A stretch of 20,246 nucleotides of DNA from a virus: the IMG/VR virus record IMGVR_UViG_3300017730_000138, positions 1 through 20,246 of that record; one strand, 5' to 3'. The translations under genes were made by a program, and so were the position numbers. This document shows, one piece after another, positions 6,023-12,064 of this stretch. Each line of letters starts with the position of its first letter. Positions within the stretch are counted from its first letter, which is position 1. A model generated the notes under the pieces. It searched no databases, was not told the origin of the DNA, and saw nothing but the letters and a program-made list of their open reading frames with translations.

Positions 6023-6545
6023 TGTAATGCGACCACCGAAAGGTTTTGAGTATGTACAACAAGGATCTGTACCTAATGTTCAAGCTAAACCCATTCAAGA
6101 TGATACGAAGATAAGGATCAACTATCTTGAAAGTAAATTAGATAAGATCATGGATGAGCTGCGAGTATTGAAGAGAAGAGATAAGTATAAACCTCAACCA
6201 AACGAGAGAGCTAAACGAGTATGGATTTCAGATATACTTGAGGCTGTTTGTGATTACTATGAAATGACACCAGCTGACATACAATCTGCAAGTAGGCTTT
6301 CAGAGATTGTAAGAGTTAGATCTGTATTTATAAACTTATGCAATTCACTTACTCATGGATCTTATTCTGCAATAGGTAGAATGTGTGGTAACAGAGATCA
6401 TACAACAATCATTCATCATGTAAGATTAAAAAGAGATAAGACTAATTGCTGGAATATTAAGAAGGAATTGGGATTAGAGCTGTGGTCAGATTTTGGCAAA
6501 CTTGAGGCCGAATTAAAGTCTAAAGCAGAACCAGATAATGAATGA
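6003..6545 (+). CDS. DnaA domain-IV-like DNA-binding protein without ATPase domain
   Basis: Residues 72-145 resemble the C-terminal DNA-binding domain of DnaA: VWISDILEAVCDYYEMTPADIQ, RVRSVFINLC, YSAIGRMCGNRDHTTIIHHV. The GxRDHTT signature, which contacts DnaA boxes, is intact (129-136). The AAA+ ATPase core of DnaA is absent: the 180-residue protein has only a short basic and coiled N-terminus before the domain. It therefore probably binds DnaA-box-like DNA without forming the origin-opening filament. It may target the phage origin or compete with host DnaA (inference). GAGGA precedes the ATG, and the stop overlaps the replication initiator start (ATGA). Confidence 0.82.
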   Translation: MTKIPNNVMRPPKGFEYVQQGSVPNVQAKPIQDDTKIRINYLESKLDKIMDELRVLKRRDKYKPQPNERAKRVWISDILEAVCDYYEMTPADIQSASRLSEIVRVRSVFINLCNSLTHGSYSAIGRMCGNRDHTTIIHHVRLKRDKTNCWNIKKELGLELWSDFGKLEAELKSKAEPDNE

Positions 6546-7396
6546 CAAAAAAGAAAGCAGATTATGGTAAGGGCAAAACACCTGGAGCATTCTGTGTGCT
6601 GCCCCAAAGAGCTGTCATAGATCCTAGGTTCAAGACTTATCCTAGAACATTTATGATCCTGGCTTGTCTAGGTAACTACACATCAAGAACCGGTGTGTGT
6701 TGGCCTAATCAGATTACTATTGCCAGAAACTTACACATCACCCAATCAACTGTATCCAAGCACATACAGAAACTAATTGAATGGGGTTACATAAGATATG
6801 CAAAGAAACATCCTGGATTAAAAGGTAACAAATACTTTATGGTGTTTGATCCTAAAGTTAAGGAAGAGGATGCGAAGGCTATTGCTACAGTAAATGATAG
6901 ATCCTTTGAAGAGAAGATAACTATTCCGAAAGGCCCCCTTATGAATAAAAACAGTAATAGTAAATATTCCCCTAGAGTGAATAATAAGAAAGATACTAAC
7001 AAGGTAGATATTCCCTCTAATGAATATGTAGATATTCCTTCAGACCGACTACATAACACTCCATCTAACAATATATCTATTCTTAATAGCAGTAGAGTAA
7101 TTATGAATAGTTATGTTAAATTCTGTAGAGAAATATTCGGACAACATAAAGTTTACGATTTTAAGCAAGAAGAATTAGTGAAGAGCTGGTTAAATCAAGG
7201 ATTGCATCCGGATACAGCCATTGCCAAGATCAGAACCACAATACAATGGAGGAAGGATAATAGGTATGATTGTCCTGGTACTATCTATTTCTTTAAGCCT
7301 ATATTCTTTAAGGAAGATAAGGGTAATGATACCAGGCTAGATATACAGAAGATGATTAAGAAACTAGCCAATAAAAAAAGGATGCCATGGAAATAG
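6542..7396 (+). CDS. Phage replication initiator, winged-helix (lambda O-like organisation)
   Basis: The N-terminal 100 residues form a phage replication-type winged helix: PRTFMILACLGNYTSRTGVCWPNQITIARNLHITQSTVSKHIQKLIEWGYI, quoted here in substance as helices around residues 35-90. A low-complexity linker (about 130-180, with two VDIPS repeats) separates it from a C-terminal region (VKFCREIFGQH, EELVKSWLNQG, YFFKPIFF) that may bind helicase or loader. N-terminal DNA binding, linker and C-terminal partner domain match the layout of lambda O. DNA repeats inside the linker-coding part are a candidate origin. It overlaps the DnaA-like gene by four bases. Confidence 0.72.
   Translation: MTKKKADYGKGKTPGAFCVLPQRAVIDPRFKTYPRTFMILACLGNYTSRTGVCWPNQITIARNLHITQSTVSKHIQKLIEWGYIRYAKKHPGLKGNKYFMVFDPKVKEEDAKAIATVNDRSFEEKITIPKGPLMNKNSNSKYSPRVNNKKDTNKVDIPSNEYVDIPSDRLHNTPSNNISILNSSRVIMNSYVKFCREIFGQHKVYDFKQEELVKSWLNQGLHPDTAIAKIRTTIQWRKDNRYDCPGTIYFFKPIFFKEDKGNDTRLDIQKMIKKLANKKRMPWK
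7004..7075 (+). repeat. 24-bp tandem repeats inside the replication gene, candidate origin
   Basis: GTAGATATTCC occurs at 7004-7014 and exactly 24 bases later at 7028-7038; a degenerate third unit follows at about 7052, and a related TAAATATTCCCC occurs at 6961. The units are in frame and encode repeated VDIPS. An AT-rich stretch with a small palindrome (CTATTcttAATAG, 7078-7090) follows. Iterons inside the initiator gene next to AT-rich DNA are the layout of the lambda origin. The alternative is simply a repetitive protein linker. Confidence 0.4.
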
Positions 7397-7530
7397 AATT
7401 ATTTACAAAGCCTAAAGGTTCGTATATGATTTGTACTGTAGAAGATTGTAAATATACAGGGCAGAAACCTGGGCCTTTTTCTTTTAGAAAAAGTGTACCC
7501 CCTTCTCCCCCAGGGTGCGTATATCTATAG
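7387..7530 (+). CDS. Possible small protein, 47 aa
   Basis: A 47-residue frame overlaps the end of the replication gene by ten bases and begins MEIELFTKPKGSYMICTVED, with Cys-x5-Cys and a Pro-rich end. Its start overlaps the upstream gene as for most neighbours, but there is no strong ribosome-binding site. The Cys residues could bind a metal only with help from others. It fills the gap before the SSB-like gene. I consider it likely but unproven; otherwise this stretch is an intergenic region. Confidence 0.4.
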   Translation: MEIELFTKPKGSYMICTVEDCKYTGQKPGPFSFRKSVPPSPPGCVYL

Positions 7531-7588
7531 GGGTATATCTCACAATTTTTTTACAAATAAAACATGAAACAAACAAGTGAGGAAATAT

Positions 7589-7894
7589 ATGACGAAACCA
7601 ATATCCAGCAACAGAGGATTTAAGTTTTTTAAAGCTGCATCTATTCCAGAAGGAACAGAAGTAATTATAGAAACTTGGCCTGGTGCTGATTACAATAAAG
7701 ACACAGGAAAGTATGTTCCGGTTCCAGGTAGATTAGATACAAAGATCTATAGGAAAGATGAAACCAAAGAATATAAAAAAGGTGAACCTATTTTATTCTT
7801 TAACACATTTGAGAATAAAGATGAGGAACCCCCTGTCAATCTAGCAGCTGAACAAGCTGATAAGGAAGAAATGGATGACGCAATCCCCTACTAA
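7589..7894 (+). CDS. Probable single-stranded-DNA-binding-type protein with SSB-like acidic tip, 101 aa
   Basis: I chose the ATG at 7589 because TGAGG lies six bases upstream; an earlier GTG at 7577 contains that site. The protein begins MTKPISSNRGFKFFKAASIP and has several beta-like segments (TEVIIETWPG, RLDTKIYRK, EPILFFNTF), compatible with a small OB fold. It ends in KEEMDDAIPY, which strongly resembles the conserved acidic tip of bacterial SSB (DDDIPF) that recruits replication proteins. I recognise no SSB signature in the body, so the assignment rests on the tail, size, and position between the replication and packaging genes. Confidence 0.5.
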   Translation: MTKPISSNRGFKFFKAASIPEGTEVIIETWPGADYNKDTGKYVPVPGRLDTKIYRKDETKEYKKGEPILFFNTFENKDEEPPVNLAAEQADKEEMDDAIPY

Positions 7895-8378
7895 AAAGAG
7901 GATTATAAAACCCCCTCTGGATCGTTTCGGTGGTGTCCGAGTGGTTCAGAGGAGGATTAGAAAATCCGAAGTCATTGAGCATAACAAAGATAATGTTGCT
8001 CAAGAATTGATTGATATAGCTACTGCGAATATTGATGAGATAATGGATTGGGATGATGAAGGTAATGTTACTATTAGAGATCCTAAAAATATTTCAAAGT
8101 CAGCAATCAAAGCTATAAAAAAAATTAAAGTAACACCGACAAAGATGGGGCCACAGTTAGAAGTAGAGCTGCATGATAAAGTTGGAGTGTTAAGAGTATT
8201 AGCTAAAGCATCTGGATTATTAGAACCAGAGCAAGATGTAGATAGACCGAGTGTTGTGCAAATAAATATGAGTGGGCCGGAAGAACCTAAAATAGTGGAG
8301 GCAGAGAATGTTGAGGTTAATGAACCACAAGGAAGTGGAACAGATCCAAGTAGCGATGCTCAAGAACAAGTTGAGTGA
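7875..8378 (+). CDS. terS: Terminase small subunit (putative)
   Basis: The gene directly precedes the large terminase and has the usual small-subunit size (167 aa). The central part (VTIRDPKNISKSAIKAIKKI, then VELHDKVGVLRVLAKASGLL) matches the C-terminal pattern of small terminases of the terminase_2 type, where a helix repeats Leu around DKxxxLxxLA. The N-terminus is very basic (KKRIIKPPLDRFGGVRVVQRR) and could bind the packaging site. The tail is acidic and probably disordered. The small subunit recognises phage DNA and regulates the large subunit. It overlaps the previous gene by 20 bases. Confidence 0.7.
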   Translation: MTQSPTKKRIIKPPLDRFGGVRVVQRRIRKSEVIEHNKDNVAQELIDIATANIDEIMDWDDEGNVTIRDPKNISKSAIKAIKKIKVTPTKMGPQLEVELHDKVGVLRVLAKASGLLEPEQDVDRPSVVQINMSGPEEPKIVEAENVEVNEPQGSGTDPSSDAQEQVE

Positions 8379-8499
8379 TCGTGAGTGTGCAAAAAAGTGT
8401 GGCAAGAATATAAAAGATTATAGAGATATAGTCTTTAAAAGAAAAAAAGAAGATGACAGCAGAATTAAATCAATAGTAAAGGCAATCACAAATGAGTAA
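8356..8499 (+). CDS. Small protein between terminase subunits, 47 aa
   Basis: A basic, helical 47-residue frame (MLKNKLSDRECAKKCGKNIK..., ending IVKAITNE) overlaps the end of the small terminase gene and the start of the large terminase gene. An upstream ATG at 8308 in the same frame is possible but lies deep within the small terminase. The LSDRECAKKCG part resembles the start of a helix-turn-helix, without proof. No family is recognised; translation is supported mainly by the ATG overlap with the terminase start and lack of any gap. Confidence 0.45.
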   Translation: MLKNKLSDRECAKKCGKNIKDYRDIVFKRKKEDDSRIKSIVKAITNE

Positions 8500-10012
8500 T
8501 GCAATAGCAAATCTAAATCTAGACTTTAGTACATCCCCTACTGTTTGGAAATTTTTAAATGATAAAAGTTTTGTAAGAGGATTAATGGGGCCGGTGGGAT
8601 CTGGCAAGTCTTATGCTTGTGCAGCAGAGATTATGATCAGAGCTGTTAATCAAGTACAAAGTCCTCGTGATGGGATCAAGTATTCTAGGTTTGTTGTAGT
8701 TCGTAATTCTTATCCGGAGTTGAGGACAACTACTATTAAAACATGGCAAGAGTTATTTCCAGAGAACATTTGGGGTGCATTTAGATGGTCACCTCCATTA
8801 ACACATCATATAAAATTACCAGCTAGAGATAATGCTCCAGGTATAGATTGTGAAGTTATCTTCCTGGCCCTTGATCAACCTAAAGATGTTAGAAAGTTAT
8901 TATCAATGGAATTGACAGGAGCATGGGTAAACGAGGCTAGAGAGCTGCCTAAAGCTGTTATAGATGGATTAACACACAGAGTTGGAAGGTATCCTACATT
9001 ATCAGATGGTGGAGCAAAACCATGGCGAGGAATTATTATGGATACAAACCCAATGGATGATGATCATTGGTGGTATAATTTAGCAGAGAAAGAAAAGATG
9101 AAAGGTAAATATGCCTGGAAGTTTTATAAGCAGCCAGGAGCTGTTGAAGAGGCTACAGAAAATGAGTTACCAGAAAATCCAGAGGCTAATGGTTTTGTTT
9201 ATGCAGCAAACAAATGGTGGGGAACAAATCCTACTACAGAAAATAGAAAAAATTTAACAGCTGGTTATTACGAACAAACATTACTTGGTAAGAATGCTGA
9301 TTGGATTAGATGCTATGCCCAGGGTAGATATACTTATGTTCAAGAAGGTAAGCCTGTCATGGGTGAGTATGATGATACTTTAATGACAGAAGAATATTTA
9401 GAACCAGATATTCAATATCCTATCCAGGTAGGTGTTGACTTTGGTTTAACTCCAGCTGCTATCTTTGGTCAGAAATTACCTAATGGACAATGGCGAATAT
9501 TTCATGAGCTTGTAACATTTGATATGGGCCTGGAAAGATTTGGTTATATGTTAAAAGGTGAATTAGAAACAAGATTTCCAAAGTATGATGTATTAGTTTG
9601 GGGTGATCCAGCTGGTATGAAAAGGGATGAGATCTTTGAAGTTACTGCATTTGATCATTTAAGAACCATTGGATTAGTTGCTAGACCAACTGCTACAAAT
9701 GATTTTAGAGTTCGTAGAGAGGCTGGTGCAGCTCCAATGAATAGGTTAATCCAAGGTAAGCCTGGATTGTTAGTTGATAAAAGATGTAAGCGATTACGAA
9801 AAGCATTGAATGGTGGTTATCATTTTAAACGAGTTCAAATATCTGGTGGTGAAAGATACAAAGATCAACCTAATAAGAATGAACATTCGCATGTCGGTGA
9901 TGCTTTTATGTATTTACTATTAGGTGGTGGTGAACATAAACGATTAACAAGAGGTGGTAATAAAAACTTTTCAGCATCAGTAGCTAGTGCAGATTTTGAT
10001 ATATTTGCATGA
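8492..10012 (+). CDS. terL: Terminase large subunit (packaging ATPase and nuclease)
   Basis: The N-terminal ATPase has Walker A GPVGSGKS (33-40) and a Walker B/catalytic Glu in GAWVNEAREL (Glu148). The C-terminal RNase H-like nuclease has the expected three acidic positions: Asp316 in VGVDFG, Asp372 in WGDPAG and Asp470 in HVGDAF. The 506-residue length is typical. The protein pumps DNA into the procapsid at the portal and cuts concatemers. It lies upstream of the structural genes, not downstream as in T7. The start overlaps the preceding small gene and its stop overlaps the next (ATGA). Confidence 0.93.
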   Translation: MSNAIANLNLDFSTSPTVWKFLNDKSFVRGLMGPVGSGKSYACAAEIMIRAVNQVQSPRDGIKYSRFVVVRNSYPELRTTTIKTWQELFPENIWGAFRWSPPLTHHIKLPARDNAPGIDCEVIFLALDQPKDVRKLLSMELTGAWVNEARELPKAVIDGLTHRVGRYPTLSDGGAKPWRGIIMDTNPMDDDHWWYNLAEKEKMKGKYAWKFYKQPGAVEEATENELPENPEANGFVYAANKWWGTNPTTENRKNLTAGYYEQTLLGKNADWIRCYAQGRYTYVQEGKPVMGEYDDTLMTEEYLEPDIQYPIQVGVDFGLTPAAIFGQKLPNGQWRIFHELVTFDMGLERFGYMLKGELETRFPKYDVLVWGDPAGMKRDEIFEVTAFDHLRTIGLVARPTATNDFRVRREAGAAPMNRLIQGKPGLLVDKRCKRLRKALNGGYHFKRVQISGGERYKDQPNKNEHSHVGDAFMYLLLGGGEHKRLTRGGNKNFSASVASADFDIFA

Positions 10013-10203
10013 TCAAAAAATATTTAATTAAGGTTTGGCAGATCGGTGAAATGAGTTTGCTAGAAGAAAAAATTATAGAAGTAGAAGATGATAAATGGAA
10101 AGGCATTGTATTACATCAACCAGGAACCAGAGCAACAGCAGAAGAAATAAATGAACCTACAGAAACTAGAACAGATATTCAAGATCCAGGAAACAAAGAT
10201 TAG
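10009..10203 (+). CDS. Unknown protein, 64 aa
   Basis: The start overlaps the terminase stop (ATGA). The N-terminal half could form a small beta fold (MIKKYLIKVWQIG, then EEKIIEVEDDKWKGIVLHQP), and the rest is acidic, Thr-rich and probably disordered. It shares 53 bases with the next gene in another frame. No family is recognised. The regular coupling to the terminase gene is the main support. Confidence 0.5.
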   Translation: MIKKYLIKVWQIGEMSLLEEKIIEVEDDKWKGIVLHQPGTRATAEEINEPTETRTDIQDPGNKD

Positions 10204-10639
10204 TGTAGTTCCTTTTAGATCTTACTTATTAAAGATTATGGATCTAAATGAATTTGATAGATTAAATTTATCTCAAACTAATTACTTTGATTATATAGAT
10301 GCTGCTAGTGAGCAAGGCTATGGCTATACAGTTATTGAGAATGGTAAGCCTATGTTATGCTTTGGTGTAGTTCCTTATTGGCCTGGAGTTGCAGAATTAT
10401 GGTTGATACCAGATAAAAAAAAAATTTCAGAGCATAAAATAAAATTTCACAAAGGTGCATTAGAGTTTATGAAGTTAGCAGCTGCTGATCTAAAATTAAA
10501 AAGATTACAAGTAACTGTCAGTTCTTTAAATGTTTCTGCTCTCAAATGGATAAAAGCAATGTATTTTGTAGAAGAAGGAATTTTAAAACATTATGGTGTT
10601 GATAATTCCGACTATGTAATGTTTGCGAGGTACTTTTAA
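10151..10639 (+). CDS. GNAT-fold protein, T7 gp13 (DUF2833)-like
   Basis: The sequence has an acetyltransferase-like arrangement: YGYTVIENGKPMLCFGVVP (beta strands 2-3), WPGVAELWLIPD, a helix FHKGALEFMKLAAADLKLKR, then LQVTVSSLNVSALKWIKAM and FVEEGILKHYG. The VAELWLIP segment is typical of the phage T7 gp13/DUF2833 group, described as a protein needed for virion assembly or as an acetyltransferase. In T7 it lies between the tail and internal virion genes; here it follows the terminase. The start codon is uncertain because the conserved part begins near residue 17, where no ATG is available. Confidence 0.65.
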   Translation: MNLQKLEQIFKIQETKISVVPFRSYLLKIMDLNEFDRLNLSQTNYFDYIDAASEQGYGYTVIENGKPMLCFGVVPYWPGVAELWLIPDKKKISEHKIKFHKGALEFMKLAAADLKLKRLQVTVSSLNVSALKWIKAMYFVEEGILKHYGVDNSDYVMFARYF

Positions 10640-10643
10640 AACT

Positions 10644-10910
10644 ATGGGATCACTATTCAAAATGCCAAAATATGAACCACCTAAACAAGTGGAAACATCT
10701 AATAAACTTTTAGATGAAAGAGAGGCGAGAGCTGATGCCAATGAACAAAGAGAAAAAAGAAAGATAGCTGCAAGATCTAGATCTCGTAGAACAAACGCAA
10801 AATTATTATTTTCAGATGAAAGAAACAATCCAGCATTAGGAGTTACAAATAGCATGACACCAACAGTAGCTAATCGTAATCCTTATGATACAGAGAAGAG
10901 GTACACATAA
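10644..10910 (+). CDS. Small phage protein with MGSLFKMPK N-terminus, 88 aa
   Basis: I start at the ATG at 10644 (MGSLFKMPKYEPPK), because short podovirus proteins often begin MGxLFxxPKxP, rather than at an upstream TTG. The middle is a charged helix rich in Arg and Ala (EREARADANEQREKRKI, SRSRR), and the tail contains Asn-Pro repeats. It may be a minor virion or assembly protein. Its stop overlaps the next start (TAATG). Function is not recognised. Confidence 0.6.
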   Translation: MGSLFKMPKYEPPKQVETSNKLLDEREARADANEQREKRKIAARSRSRRTNAKLLFSDERNNPALGVTNSMTPTVANRNPYDTEKRYT

Positions 10911-11179
10911 TGGGAGGATCACCAGCAAGAGTAATTAAAAAAACTATTTCTAGAGTTACCGGTGGAGGTGGATCACCTTCAGCAACATCTCAAATTGAAG
11001 ATAGAAGAACAGAAGTAAAAAAAACAACTGAACCAGAAGGTAAAAAATTAGTTAGAAGAAAAGTAGGAGGAAGAAAAAGAAGAAATGTATCTACTCTAGC
11101 TAACTATGCTCCATCAACATCATTAGGTGAAACAGTAAGTAGAAATCCAAGAGATACTAAAAATAAATTAGGAGCTTAA
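10910..11179 (+). CDS. Basic, Gly- and Ser-rich protein, 89 aa
   Basis: The product begins MGGSPARVIKKTISRVTGGG, contains a strongly basic stretch (KKLVRRKVGGRKRRNVSTL), and ends in SRNPRDTKNKLGA. The Gly-rich start and basic core suggest a flexible nucleic-acid or membrane-binding protein. It shares the NPRDT/NPYDT-like tail pattern with the upstream gene (NRNPYDTEKRYT versus SRNPRDTKNKLGA), so the two may be related paralogues. The ribosome-binding site for the following gene (AGGAG) lies in its last codons. Confidence 0.55.
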   Translation: MGGSPARVIKKTISRVTGGGGSPSATSQIEDRRTEVKKTTEPEGKKLVRRKVGGRKRRNVSTLANYAPSTSLGETVSRNPRDTKNKLGA

Positions 11180-11305
11180 ATGCCAGATAGAGAAACTCAA
11201 GAATATAATAGAAACCCTCGTTTCATAAAATTAAAAAATAATTGTGAGTGCAATGGTGATTGTAAATGCAAGAATGATGAAAAAAAAAGAGAGGAAAATA
11301 AATAA
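11180..11305 (+). CDS. Cys-x-Cys microprotein, 41 aa
   Basis: The ATG follows directly on the previous stop, with AGGAG five bases upstream. The 41-residue product contains NNCECNGDCKCKND, with four Cys (22, 24, 28, 30) arranged CxC-x3-CxC, a layout able to bind one zinc or iron ion. The rest is charged and helical. Its stop overlaps the next start (TAATG). I recognise no named family. Confidence 0.6.
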   Translation: MPDRETQEYNRNPRFIKLKNNCECNGDCKCKNDEKKREENK

Positions 11306-11454
11306 TGGCTAAACCTGGATTATACGCAAACATAAACGCAAGAAAGAAAAAAGGAATTAGCAGATCTAAAAAGAATTCTACTATTTCAGATAAGGCATAT
11401 AAAAATATGAAAGCTGGATTTCCAAGATCTAAAAGAAATAAAGGATTAGTTTAA
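11305..11454 (+). CDS. Conserved basic microprotein (GLYANI type), 49 aa
   Basis: The protein begins MAKPGLYANINARKKKGISR. The GLYANIxAxxKR start is one I associate with short proteins found in many marine podoviruses next to capsid genes; their function is unknown to me. It is highly basic and ends KRNKGLV. TAATG overlaps join it to both neighbours, so it is translated as part of a chain of microproteins. Confidence 0.65.
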   Translation: MAKPGLYANINARKKKGISRSKKNSTISDKAYKNMKAGFPRSKRNKGLV

Positions 11455-11567
11455 TGCCTAATGTAGCTGGTAAGAAATATCCTTATACAAAAGCTGGAAA
11501 GAAAGCAGCTAAACAAGCAAAGAAAAAAATGAGTAGAAAAAATAGAAAGAAAGGATTGGTTTATTAA
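11454..11567 (+). CDS. Basic microprotein (GKKYPYTKAGKKAA type), 37 aa
   Basis: A 37-residue, Lys-rich peptide starting MPNVAGKKYPYTKAGKKAAK and ending KKGLVY. The KYPYTxAG pattern recurs in small proteins of marine phages as far as I recall, with no known role. The ending KGLV resembles that of the preceding protein (KGLV), suggesting a duplicated or convergent C-terminus. The start overlaps the previous stop. Confidence 0.6.
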   Translation: MPNVAGKKYPYTKAGKKAAKQAKKKMSRKNRKKGLVY

Positions 11568-11569
11568 TT

Positions 11570-11707
11570 ATGTACAAAATGAAAATGAAAAAAAAGAATA
11601 CTTTAAAAGGTAATCAAAAAAAATTAGATGCTAATAAAGATGGTAAAATAAGTGGTAATGATTTTGCTTTATTAAAAAATAAAAAAAAACAAAAGGCAAC
11701 AGCATGA
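11570..11707 (+). CDS. EF-hand microprotein, 45 aa
   Basis: The core is a canonical EF-hand loop, DANKDGKISGND (residues 20-31), with Asp, Asn and Asp at positions 1, 3 and 5, Gly at 6, Ile at 8 and Asp at 12, followed by FALLK as the start of the exit helix. EF-hand loops bind calcium. The N-terminus is a basic entry helix. A single EF-hand in 45 residues would probably dimerise. Calcium is abundant in seawater, so a virion or adsorption role is conceivable (inference). The stop overlaps the next start (ATGATGATG). Confidence 0.65.
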   Translation: MYKMKMKKKNTLKGNQKKLDANKDGKISGNDFALLKNKKKQKATA

Positions 11708-11814
11708 TGATGTTTGGAAAAACTCCTAGTGATTGGAAAGCATTAGAATTACATTACAGAAGAGAATGGATCTGCTTTGTTGTTGGATTTATTTTAGGAG
11801 CTGTAATATTCTAA
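11704..11814 (+). CDS. Single-transmembrane microprotein, 36 aa
   Basis: The 36 residues comprise a polar N-terminus (FGKTPSDWKALELHYRRE) and one hydrophobic segment to the end (WICFVVGFILGAVIF) long enough to span a membrane, with Gly-x3-Gly packing. It overlaps the EF-hand stop and the next start. In this late-gene region, a very small holin or spanin-like helper is possible, but size alone does not prove it. No endolysin is seen in the window. Confidence 0.55.
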   Translation: MMMFGKTPSDWKALELHYRREWICFVVGFILGAVIF

Positions 11815-12062
11815 TGGTAGCTAAAAGATTTCAAGATCCATCTGGTGGTTTAAATGATGCTGGTAGAAAAAAATTTGGTGTTAAAAGACCACAAAGCTCT
11901 GGTAAAGATGGCCGAAGAATTTCTTTTGCTGCAAGATTTTCTAAAGTACCTGGCCCATTAGAAAAAGATGGAAAGCCAACGAGATTAAAACTTGCATTAA
12001 AAAAATGGGGATTTGCAAATAAACAAGCAGCAGCTAGTTTTGCAGCAAACAATAAGGCATAA
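11814..12062 (+). CDS. DUF6321-like conserved phage protein, 82 aa
   Basis: I start at the ATG at 11814, which overlaps the previous stop (TAATG); an in-frame upstream start would run through the membrane microprotein. The pattern GGLNDAGRKKFGVKRPQ, GRRISFAARFSKVPGP and GKPTRLKLALKKWGF matches a family I know from marine phages (DUF6321-like), with no described function. It is compact and basic. It immediately precedes the portal gene. Confidence 0.7.
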   Translation: MVAKRFQDPSGGLNDAGRKKFGVKRPQSSGKDGRRISFAARFSKVPGPLEKDGKPTRLKLALKKWGFANKQAAASFAANNKA

Positions 12063-12064
12063 TT

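Noticed and set aside
5668-6036. Long minus-strand frame opposite the DUF3310 gene
   Set aside because: The plus-strand product matches a known family; the antisense product is Ser- and Phe-rich low complexity.
7480-7500. CTTTTTC...GAAAAAG inverted repeat as a terminator after the replication gene
   Set aside because: The stem is almost purely A-T, lies inside a possible small gene, and has no following uridine tract.
10151-10203. Programmed frameshift joining the 64-residue gene to the GNAT-like gene
   Set aside because: The 53-base overlap has no clear slippery heptamer with a downstream structure, and the upstream product looks like an independent small protein.
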